Of a DNA stretch of 64,000 nt, positions 17,187 to 24,244 are shown piece by piece. Where the stretch lies: contig BOPV01000001.1 in NCBI GenBank assembly GCA_018332375.1, positions 3,596,001 through 3,660,000 of the forward strand. The letters are read 5' to 3'. The first letter of the stretch is position 1. The number at the start of each line of letters is the position of its first letter. A model generated the notes under the pieces. That model made no database searches, was not told the DNA's origin, and saw only the letters and a program-made list of their open reading frames with translations. This DNA is from Roseiterribacter gracilis (GTDB lineage Bacteria; Pseudomonadota; Alphaproteobacteria; BOG-932; Roseiterribacteraceae). The position numbers and the translations under genes were made by a program.

Positions 17187-17702
17187 TTAGGCCTCGTCGC
17201 CCGCCAGCACCGCGGCGGCGATATCGGCGATGCGTTTGCCGCGGTCCATTGCGCGTCGTCGCAGCCACCGATGCGCGTCGGGTTCGGACCAGCCGCGGCT
17301 TCGAATCAACATAGCTTTGGCCCGATCGATCGCGGCGCGTTCGGTTTGATCGGCACGATGGCGGCGATAAAGAGCGACCGCCGCGGCGACGATCGGTTTG
17401 ACCGCGGGCAGTGACGCGCCGACGACGTTGTAGCTCGAGATTCCCGCGTCGATCGCCGCTTCCATGAAGCCGGGATCGTCGTGATCGACGAACAACACGA
17501 TCGGCGCTTCGACGCGCCGCAACCCGTCCAACGCGTCGCGATCGGGCAAGGCCATGTCGATCAGAACGACGTCGGGATGAAGCCGCGCAACCGCGTCGCG
17601 CAACGACGCGCCCGGCGCGAGCCGGACCAACTCAACCCCCGGCAAATCGCGTTCGATCGCAGCGGCGCGATCGGGATCGGAATCGGCAAGCAGGACCTTC
17701 AC
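17187..17702 (-). CDS. nasT: ANTAR-domain response regulator/antiterminator
   Basis: A 171-residue protein: receiver-like domain (VKVLLADSDPDRA, VVLIDMALPDRD) followed by a C-terminal ANTAR RNA-binding helix bundle (ERAAIDRAKAMLIRSRGWSEPDAHRWLRRRAMD). NasT binds nitrate-leader RNA and prevents termination, under control of NasS. The GTG at 17702 is preferred over a GTG at 17738, because the latter falls inside a hairpin that looks like the terminator of the upstream chemoreceptor. The receiver has no clear conserved Lys, so phosphorylation control is doubtful, in line with NasS acting by binding. Confidence 0.9.
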   Translation of the reverse strand: MKVLLADSDPDRAAAIERDLPGVELVRLAPGASLRDAVARLHPDVVLIDMALPDRDALDGLRRVEAPIVLFVDHDDPGFMEAAIDAGISSYNVVGASLPAVKPIVAAAVALYRRHRADQTERAAIDRAKAMLIRSRGWSEPDAHRWLRRRAMDRGKRIADIAAAVLAGDEA

Positions 17703-17722
17703 GGCCCCGCAGGTTCGCAAGA

Positions 17723-17741
17723 CGGGTGCCAGAAGCACCCG
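17723..17741 (-). terminator. hairpin after the chemoreceptor gene
   Basis: CGGGTGC (17723-17729) and GCACCCG (17735-17741) form a perfect 7-bp stem with a 5-base loop. It lies 15 bases past the chemoreceptor stop and is followed on the minus strand by TCTTGC, a weak T-tract. It probably limits read-through into nasT. Confidence 0.55.
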
Positions 17742-17755
17742 CCTTGTCGTTGGTC

Positions 17756-19717
17756 TTATGCGGCGCGGATCTGTTCGAGGAAGCGATAGACCTCGGACTT
17801 CAGCGTTTCGCCCTGGGCGCTCAGCGCTTCCGAGGCGCTCTTCACCTGCGCCGCAGCGACGCCGGTGTCGTTGGCGGCCTGGTTGACGCCGGCGATGTTG
17901 GCCGAGACCGCTTCGGTGCCGTGCGCTGCTTCGACCGTGCTGCGCGAGATTTCCTGGGTCGCGGCCGCCTGTTCTTCGACCGCCGCGGCGATCGCGGTGG
18001 TGATCGAGCTGACTTCGCCGATCGTGCCGCCGATGCTGCGGATCGCCTGCACCGCTTCTTCGGTTGCGTGCTGAATGGTGCTGATCTGTCCGGAAATGTC
18101 TTCGGTCGCTTTGCCGGTCTGGGTCGCCAGCGCTTTCACTTCCGATGCGACGACCGCAAAACCCTTGCCCGCTTCGCCGGCGCGCGCCGCTTCGATCGTG
18201 GCGTTCAGCGCCAGCAAGTTGGTCTGGGCCGCGATGTTTTGAATCAACGTCACGACTTCGCCGATCTTCTGGGCTGCTTCGGCAAGACCTTGCACCGTAT
18301 GGTTGGTGCGTCCCGCTTCGTCGACCGCCTTCTGCGCCACCGTCGCCGATTGCGACACTTGCCGCGTGATCTCGTTGACCGTCGCAGTCAGCTCTTCCGC
18401 CGATGCGGCAACTGTCTGCACGTTCATCGACGCTTCTTCGGATGCGTGACTGACAGCGGCAGCCTGGCGGCTGGTTTCTTCGGCCGTTGCGCTCATGCCG
18501 CTCGACGTGACGTGCAGGTCGGCGGCGGCACGCATCAGCGCATCGAGCAGCCCTTGCACCGACCGTTCGAAGGTCTGAATGAACCCGTCGATCGCCGCGG
18601 CGCGGAATTCTTTGCGCTGCTGTTCTTCTTTCTGTTCGTGTTCGAGGCGGCGTGCGGTCCGCGCGTTGTCGCGGAAGACTTCGAGCGAGCGCGACAAGGT
18701 GCCGATCGCGTCGTGGCGTTCGGTGCCGGTGATTTCGATGTCGAGGTCGCCTTTGGCCAGCCGGTCCATGCGGCCGGAAATTCCGTCCAACGTGGCAACG
18801 ATGCCGCGAATGACCAGGAATGCGAGAGCCGCCACCACCACCGCGATCGAGGCGATCGCCACCATGATGATGCTCGAGGTGCGTGCCATGCTGGCTTCGC
18901 TTTCGCGCTGCGCGGCGCCCGCGAACTCACGCACCTGCGTGTTCATTGATTCCAGCAGCGGCTCGGCTTCGGCATAAATCTTCGACAGGCTGGCGATCGC
19001 ATCGCCCTCTGACAGAACACCCTTCGACGCTTCGACAAAGTCGCGCTGATAGTTGGCCAGTCGCTCGCCGATGGCGGCCTTGCGGTCGTCCGGCATTTTG
19101 GCGCTGGCGATCAGTTGTTGGAATTCGCCAGCGGTCTTGGTGAAGGACGCGACGTATTTGGCATCCTTGCGCGCCAGGAAGTCTTTTTCATGCCGGCGCA
19201 TCATCAACATCGACGCCATGAAATGCGCGTCGGACTCGTTGGCGATCGAAGTTTCGATCTCGTGCACGGCTTTGCGCAGCGTGCCCTGCAGCCCGCTATT
19301 TTCGTCCAGGCCGACGGTCCGCACGTTTTTCACGACGGCGTTGAATTGCTCGACATACCGGTTCACCTCGGTGACCGCCTTGTCGAGCGTCGCTTGCTGC
19401 GCGGCCGGCAGCATGGTGCGCAGCTTGACCAAGGCGCTCAGCGCGTTGGCGCGCTCTTTCTCATGCTTGGTGACGTATTCCTCGCGGCGGCGCAGCAGGA
19501 AATCTTTCTCAGCGCGGCGCGTATCCAGAAGATCGATCTGCGCCCCGGTCAACGTTTCCAGGCTGAGGGTTGCGCGTTCCAACCGCTTTCGTGCCGCGTC
19601 CTGCTGGGCGTTGCCGACCAGATAGACGGCGCCGATGGCGACGAGGCCAAAGACACCGATGACGCCGATTAGCGCGATCTGCTTGGTCAACGCCAAGCGG
19701 TTGAGCAGGTTGTTCAT
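17756..19717 (-). CDS. methyl-accepting chemotaxis protein with large periplasmic helical sensor domain
   Basis: About 653 residues. One N-terminal membrane helix (ALTKQIALIGVIGVFGLVAIGAVYLV), a periplasmic helical region of about 240 residues with repeated RRAEKDFLLRR/RRHEKDFLARK motifs, which are the marks of the helical bimodular (HBM) sensor domain, a second helix, a HAMP domain (LDGISGRMDRLAKGDLDIEI) and the signalling hairpin ([20 protein letters not shown]). The ligand is unknown; being next to nasT/nasS suggests nitrate or nitrite. The ATG is preferred to a GTG one codon earlier. A palindromic motif lies about 85 bases upstream. Confidence 0.9.
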   Translation of the reverse strand: MNNLLNRLALTKQIALIGVIGVFGLVAIGAVYLVGNAQQDAARKRLERATLSLETLTGAQIDLLDTRRAEKDFLLRRREEYVTKHEKERANALSALVKLRTMLPAAQQATLDKAVTEVNRYVEQFNAVVKNVRTVGLDENSGLQGTLRKAVHEIETSIANESDAHFMASMLMMRRHEKDFLARKDAKYVASFTKTAGEFQQLIASAKMPDDRKAAIGERLANYQRDFVEASKGVLSEGDAIASLSKIYAEAEPLLESMNTQVREFAGAAQRESEASMARTSSIIMVAIASIAVVVAALAFLVIRGIVATLDGISGRMDRLAKGDLDIEITGTERHDAIGTLSRSLEVFRDNARTARRLEHEQKEEQQRKEFRAAAIDGFIQTFERSVQGLLDALMRAAADLHVTSSGMSATAEETSRQAAAVSHASEEASMNVQTVAASAEELTATVNEITRQVSQSATVAQKAVDEAGRTNHTVQGLAEAAQKIGEVVTLIQNIAAQTNLLALNATIEAARAGEAGKGFAVVASEVKALATQTGKATEDISGQISTIQHATEEAVQAIRSIGGTIGEVSSITTAIAAAVEEQAAATQEISRSTVEAAHGTEAVSANIAGVNQAANDTGVAAAQVKSASEALSAQGETLKSEVYRFLEQIRAA

Positions 19718-19802
19718 CACAAATCATCCGAAACAGAAGTGTCTGGTTCGACGATGAGGTGCCTTCAATTGTTTATGAATTCGGAAGGCGCAAATATACT
19801 GA

Positions 19803-19815
19803 CGGATATCCGGAC
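19803..19815 (-). promoter_or_regulatory. 13-base palindromic motif upstream of chemoreceptor
   Basis: On the minus strand this is GTCCGGATATCCG, containing the palindrome CGGATATCCG. The identical 13-mer is found at 63539-63551 before a response regulator, and a relative at 57838-57857 before another chemoreceptor. It is followed by TCAGTATATTTG toward the gene. Confidence 0.5.
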
Positions 19816-19840
19816 AAATTCTGCGCGCCATTTGTGCTTG

Positions 19841-20785
19841 CTACGGAAGCAAGCCACCTACACCCATGCGCGCAATGACCATGCGGTCGAGCGGCAAACC
19901 AGCAGCAAGCCGGCGTAAAACAAGGTCAATTCCGTTCAGTGCCGGGGAGCGTGCACAGCCAGGCATACCGACGATTGGTATCGTGCCGTAGCGCGCAAGC
20001 AGTAGTAAATTTCCCGGATCGACCGGCATTCCGTAACGTTCGATCACGCCGCCGACAGATTCGATCGCAGCCGGGATCACGTCGCGGCGATCGACGATGG
20101 CAGAGGCGCCAACCAGCAGGATCAAATCGACGTCGGCTGTTACAATCGCTTCCGCGATCGATTTTATTTCGTGCGTACAACGCGTCTCGCCCACAAGTGA
20201 GGAACCAAGCGCCTTCAGGCGCAGCTCGGTCACCTCACGCGTCTTGTCCAAGACGCTTTGTTTGGTGGCGTTCGATTCAGTTTGCACCAGCAGTGCGCGC
20301 AACGGGTGCAGTTTCCGCAGTTCGATGGCGCCGGTTGGCAGCTGGTCGAGCAGTGTGCTCTGCAGCGCAAACGGGATGATCTTGATCGTGGCGACGACCT
20401 CGCCCGCGGCCACCGGCACGTCGGGCGGCAAGGTCGCGACGGTGATCGCTTCGTCGATGAAATTGACCCGGTCGATCGCGGCCCGGTCAATCACCAGCAA
20501 GCCGTTGTCCGTCGCGACCAGATCGGCGCGGCCGGTGGTTGCGGCGGACACGTCGAGACCAGGCCCAGCAATCGCCGTGGCGACGCGCGACGCAGCCTCG
20601 TTCTCGTCGATCTCGTCCGGCTCGATCATCGCAGCCGCGACTTGGGTTCGGCCGGAGATGCGCAACGAATCGATCGCATCGCGATCGAGCACCGCGCCTT
20701 TCTTCAAAACGCGATCGGCCAGACGAACCGTATGCGCAAGCCGTGCACCCAGCGCGGCGTCAAGTTCGATGTCGCCGAATTTCAT
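19841..20785 (-). CDS. molybdopterin-binding (MoeA/MoaB-like) protein
   Basis: A 314-residue protein with an N-terminal region like the first half of molybdopterin-binding/nucleotidyltransferase fusions and a C-terminal MoaB/Mog-type fold (ADVDLILLVGASAIVDRRDVIPAAIESVGG, then IVGMPGCARSPALNGIDLVL). It stops at MGVGGLLP, the point where related fusions usually continue into a MocA-like domain; here that domain is a separate gene at 4728-5306. The product probably handles molybdopterin during cofactor nucleotide addition. Its ATG overlaps the xdhC stop (ATGA), so the two are translationally coupled. Confidence 0.75.
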   Translation of the reverse strand: MKFGDIELDAALGARLAHTVRLADRVLKKGAVLDRDAIDSLRISGRTQVAAAMIEPDEIDENEAASRVATAIAGPGLDVSAATTGRADLVATDNGLLVIDRAAIDRVNFIDEAITVATLPPDVPVAAGEVVATIKIIPFALQSTLLDQLPTGAIELRKLHPLRALLVQTESNATKQSVLDKTREVTELRLKALGSSLVGETRCTHEIKSIAEAIVTADVDLILLVGASAIVDRRDVIPAAIESVGGVIERYGMPVDPGNLLLLARYGTIPIVGMPGCARSPALNGIDLVLRRLAAGLPLDRMVIARMGVGGLLP

Positions 20786-21723
20786 GCGCGCGCATCGCGC
20801 ACGATCTCGGCCAGAATCGACACGGCGATTTCCCCCGGCGTCATGGCGCCGATGGCAAGACCGATCGGTGCACGAATGCGCGCGAGATCGTCGTCGCTGA
20901 TCCCCGCTGCTTTGAGTCGCTCGACCCGTTTAGCATGGGTGCGTTTCGATCCCAGCGCGCCGACATAAAAGGCGGGTGAGGCCAATGCTGCATTCAGCGC
21001 CGGGTCGTCGAATTTTGGATCGTGCGTCAGCACCACGATAGCGGTCGTCGCATCGGGTTTGAGATCGGCGAGTGCCGCGTCGGGCCAGCGTGTGTCGAGT
21101 GCGATCGTCGGGAACCGCGCCGGATCGGCGAAGGCGGTGCGCGCATCGATCACGGTCGGCGCAAAGCCCGCCTGCGCCGCCATCGGCGCCAGCGCCTGCG
21201 CGACATGCACGGCGCCGACGATCAACAAACGCTGCGGCGGCGCCAAGGTCAGCGCGAATTGCAGTTCGTCATCGGCGAGCGCGCTGGGGCTGCGTGTGTG
21301 GGTCGGGGTCCAGGTCAGATCGCCGTCTGCGAGCTGCATGTTGACGCGCGCGATGAGTCCTTCGCGCCGCGCTTCTTGCGCTTGGCGCAGCATCTCGCGG
21401 CGCTGCGCGGTCAGCGGCAAGACGTGAATGCGCACCTCGCCGCCGCATGCCAGCCCGACTGCCCATGCATCTTCGTCGGCAACGCCGAATTTCAGATCGC
21501 GCGTATGACCGTCCTCGATTGCGCCGCGCGCTGCTTCGATCGTGGCGCCTTCGACGCAACCGCCCGACACCGATCCGACGAACGCGCCGTCGCCGCGTAC
21601 GGCGAGCAGGCTGCCGACCGGACGCGGGCTGGACCCCCAGGTGCGAATGACGGTTGCGATTGCAGCGCCGTCGCCTTCTTCCGACCAGGCGAGCGCGGCT
21701 TCGAGCGGATCTTCAGGTGCCAT
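20782..21723 (-). CDS. xdhC: XdhC/CoxI-family molybdenum cofactor chaperone
   Basis: A 313-residue protein with the XdhC/CoxI N-terminal domain (WGSSPRPVGSLLAV, SVSGGCVEGA) and a C-terminal Rossmann domain (RLLIVGAVHVAQALAPMAAQAG, YVGALGSKRTHAKR). Such proteins bind molybdenum cofactor and insert it, with its sulfido ligand, into xanthine dehydrogenase-type enzymes. No such enzyme is encoded in the window, so the client lies elsewhere. The ATG at 21723 overlaps the modE 3' end by 11 bases. Confidence 0.85.
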   Translation of the reverse strand: MAPEDPLEAALAWSEEGDGAAIATVIRTWGSSPRPVGSLLAVRGDGAFVGSVSGGCVEGATIEAARGAIEDGHTRDLKFGVADEDAWAVGLACGGEVRIHVLPLTAQRREMLRQAQEARREGLIARVNMQLADGDLTWTPTHTRSPSALADDELQFALTLAPPQRLLIVGAVHVAQALAPMAAQAGFAPTVIDARTAFADPARFPTIALDTRWPDAALADLKPDATTAIVVLTHDPKFDDPALNAALASPAFYVGALGSKRTHAKRVERLKAAGISDDDLARIRAPIGLAIGAMTPGEIAVSILAEIVRDARA

Positions 21724-22054
21724 TGGGTTTCCGCGGCAGTTTGGCCAAAGCGCCTGCGTGCCGCCCGTTGATGTCGGTGTTGATCTCGTCATAGAGCGCC
21801 AGGACCGTGCGCCCCAGATCAGTCAATTGGGCGCCGCCGCCCTTGCGACCACCCGTTTCGGTTTCGACCAGCTTGTCCGTGAATAGCCGGTTCAGCTCGT
21901 CGATCAGTGACCAGGCACGGGCATAGGACATGCGCAACGCCTTGGCGGCTTGCGCGATCGACCCGACGCCTTCGATGCCACGCAGCAACGCGATCTTGCC
22001 CGGACCAATCGCAGCTTTCTCATCGAGCACCAGACGGATGGAGACACGCGGCAT
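21713..22054 (-). CDS. modE: ModE-type molybdate-responsive regulator, DNA-binding domain only
   Basis: A 113-residue winged-helix protein matching the N-terminal half of ModE: VSIRLVLDEKAAIGPGKIALLRGI, then MSYARAWSLIDELN (recognition helix region) and GGRKGGGAQLTDLG. The molybdate-binding (MOP) half of full-length ModE is missing, as in the short one-domain ModE-like proteins, so how it senses molybdate is open. It is divergent from fdsG and heads the xdhC/molybdopterin-binding operon. Probable targets are the operator at modA and its own promoter region. Confidence 0.85.
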   Translation of the reverse strand: MPRVSIRLVLDEKAAIGPGKIALLRGIEGVGSIAQAAKALRMSYARAWSLIDELNRLFTDKLVETETGGRKGGGAQLTDLGRTVLALYDEINTDINGRHAGALAKLPRKPNGT

Positions 22055-22076
22055 GTTTTTAACGCCCGAACTGCTG

Positions 22077-22108
22077 GCGATAGGCCAATGATAGGGATGT
22101 TCTATCGC
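22077..22108. promoter_or_regulatory. inverted repeat between modE and fdsG
   Basis: GCGATAG (22077-22083) and CTATCGC (22102-22108) are perfect 7-base arms separated by 18 bases, inside the 123-base divergent region. It could be a regulator site for both modE and the fds operon. The spacing differs from the operator at modA, so ModE binding is only a suggestion. Confidence 0.5.
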
Positions 22109-22177
22109 GTAACGAGCCCATCCCCTTGATTCAAGTCCGTTTTGGGCCAGACATCGGCGTGAAATAGGACAAAGAAG

Positions 22178-22675
22178 ATGCCGTTGCCCAGATACGAGGC
22201 GTGGTCGTCGGCGCGTGGCGCCGAAGTGATTGCCGCACATGCGCACATGGAAGGCGCGACGCTCCCGATCCTGCATGCGCTGCAAGAGGAGTTCGGCTAC
22301 GTGCCCGTCGAAGCCGAGCCGATGATCGCGCATGCGTTGAACCTTTCGCGCGCCGAAGTGCACGGCGTGGTGAGCTTCTATCATGACTTCCGTCGCGCGC
22401 CGGCCGGACGCCACGTGTTGAAACTGTGCCGTGCCGAAGCGTGCCAATCGGTCGGCGCCGACGCGCTGCACGAACATGCGTGCAAGAAGCTCGGCGTCGC
22501 CCCTCTTGGCACGATGGGGGGTGAAACCACCGCCGACGGTGCCGTGACGGTCGAACAGGTCTTCTGTCTCGGCCTGTGCGCCAGTGGCCCGTCGGCGATG
22601 CTCGACGGCAAGCCGATCGGACGATTGAACCGGGCGCGTCTCGACACGCTGCTCGATCGCGCGCGGGCCCGCTGA
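22178..22675 (+). CDS. fdsG: NAD-dependent formate dehydrogenase, gamma subunit
   Basis: A 165-residue NuoE-like thioredoxin-fold protein carrying one [2Fe-2S] cluster: Cys pairs in CRAEACQS and CLGLCASG. It is the first gene of fdsG-fdsB-fdsA-fdsD, encoding a soluble formate dehydrogenase that oxidises formate to CO2 and reduces NAD+. The helical N-terminus (ILHALQEEFGYVP, HGVVSFYHDF) is typical of the family. The stop overlaps the fdsB start (TGATG). Confidence 0.93.
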   Translation: MPLPRYEAWSSARGAEVIAAHAHMEGATLPILHALQEEFGYVPVEAEPMIAHALNLSRAEVHGVVSFYHDFRRAPAGRHVLKLCRAEACQSVGADALHEHACKKLGVAPLGTMGGETTADGAVTVEQVFCLGLCASGPSAMLDGKPIGRLNRARLDTLLDRARAR

Positions 22676-24240
22676 TGTTGCGCGTGTTCATTCCCTGCGA
22701 CGCGGCTGCAATTGCGGTCGGTGCCGACGAGGTGACGGCGTCGCTGCGCCGTGCCGCGGCCGCGCGCAATGTCGACGTCGAGATCGTACGCACCGGTTCG
22801 CGCGGCTTGTTCTGGCTTGAGCCGATGGTCGAGTTTCAAACCATCCACGGTCGCATCGCCTATGGGCCGGTGACGGCCGACGATGTCGAAACCGTGCTGG
22901 ATGCCGGTCTTGCCGGCGGCGGCGAACATGCGTTGCGCCTGGGTGCGCCCGAAGCGATTCCATTCCTGGCGCGGCAGACGCGCCTGACCTTTGCGCGCTG
23001 CGGCGTCGTCGATCCACGTTCGCTCGTCGACTATCAAACGCACGGCGGGTATCGCGGTCTCGAACGCGCCGCGTCGATGACGCCAGATGCGATCGTCGAG
23101 ATGGTGACGGGGTCGGGCTTGCGCGGTCGCGGCGGCGCCGGTTTTCCGACCGGCATCAAATGGAAAACGGTTCTGCAAGCGGCCGGCGCGCGCAAATACA
23201 TCGTCTGCAACGCCGACGAAGGTGACTCAGGCACATTCGCCGATCGCATGATCATGGAAGGCGATCCGTTCGTGCTGATCGAAGGCATGACGATCGCGGG
23301 CATCGCGACCGGTGCCACCAAAGGCTACATCTATATCCGCTCGGAATATCCGCACGCGGTTGCGACGATGCAGGAAGCGGTCGAAGCGGCGCGTCGCGCC
23401 GGCTATCTCGGCGCGCGCGTGCACGGCACCGAACACGCCTTCGACATCGAGATTCGCGTCGGCGCTGGCGCCTATGTCTGCGGCGAAGAAACCGCGCTGC
23501 TCGACAGTCTCGAAGGCAAGCGCGGCCAGGTGCGCGCCAAGCCGCCGCTGCCGGCGCATAAAGGCCTGTTCGGTTGCCCGACCGTGATCAACAACGTGAT
23601 CTCGCTCGCCAGCGTGCCGGTCATTCTGGCCGAAGGTGCCGAGGCCTATCGTGATTTCGGCATGGGCCGTTCGCGCGGCACGATGCCAATTCAGCTCGCG
23701 GGCAACGTCAAACATGGCGGCCTGTTCGAAGCCGCGTTCGGCATCACCCTGGGCGAGCTGGTCGACGAGATCGGCGGCGGCACCTTGTCGGGCCGTCCGG
23801 TGCGCGCGGTGCAAGTCGGCGGTCCGCTGGGTGCGTATTTCCCGCGCTCGCTGTTCGACACGCCGTTCGACTACGAAGCCTTTGCGGCGCGCGACGGGTT
23901 GATCGGGCATGGCGGCATCGTCGTGTTCGACGACACGGTCGATATGGGCGCGCAGGCGCGCTTCGCGATGGAATTCTGCGCCATCGAATCCTGCGGCAAG
24001 TGCACGCCCTGCCGCATCGGCTCGACGCGCGGCGCCGAAACGATCGACAAGATCCGCCGCGGCGAGAATGTCGGTGCCAATCTCGCGATCGTCGAAGATC
24101 TCTGCAACACGATGAAGTTCGGTTCGCTCTGCGCGCTGGGCGGCTTCACGCCGTATCCGGTGATGAGCGCGATCCGTCATTTCCCCGAAGATTTTGGTTA
24201 TGAACAGAGGTCGGGCCAGCAGCTCGACGCAGCCGAGTAA
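22675..24240 (+). CDS. fdsB: NAD-dependent formate dehydrogenase, beta subunit
   Basis: A 521-residue NuoF-like subunit binding FMN and NADH, transferring electrons between NAD+ and the iron-sulfur chain. After a short N-terminal domain comes the FMN/NADH glycine-rich stretch GLRGRGGAGFPTGIKW, then GAYVCGEETALLDSLEG, and the [4Fe-4S] motif ESCGKCTPCRIGSTRG with a later Cys (EDLCNTMKFGSLCALG). The start is the ATG at 22675, coupled to fdsG; a frame extending earlier into fdsG is not conserved. Confidence 0.93.
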   Translation: MLRVFIPCDAAAIAVGADEVTASLRRAAAARNVDVEIVRTGSRGLFWLEPMVEFQTIHGRIAYGPVTADDVETVLDAGLAGGGEHALRLGAPEAIPFLARQTRLTFARCGVVDPRSLVDYQTHGGYRGLERAASMTPDAIVEMVTGSGLRGRGGAGFPTGIKWKTVLQAAGARKYIVCNADEGDSGTFADRMIMEGDPFVLIEGMTIAGIATGATKGYIYIRSEYPHAVATMQEAVEAARRAGYLGARVHGTEHAFDIEIRVGAGAYVCGEETALLDSLEGKRGQVRAKPPLPAHKGLFGCPTVINNVISLASVPVILAEGAEAYRDFGMGRSRGTMPIQLAGNVKHGGLFEAAFGITLGELVDEIGGGTLSGRPVRAVQVGGPLGAYFPRSLFDTPFDYEAFAARDGLIGHGGIVVFDDTVDMGAQARFAMEFCAIESCGKCTPCRIGSTRGAETIDKIRRGENVGANLAIVEDLCNTMKFGSLCALGGFTPYPVMSAIRHFPEDFGYEQRSGQQLDAAE

Positions 24241-24244
24241 AGTC

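Noticed and set aside
17703..17738. Upstream GTG start for nasT at 17738
   Set aside because: It lies inside the hairpin that probably terminates the chemoreceptor transcript, and the receiver domain begins only at the second GTG.
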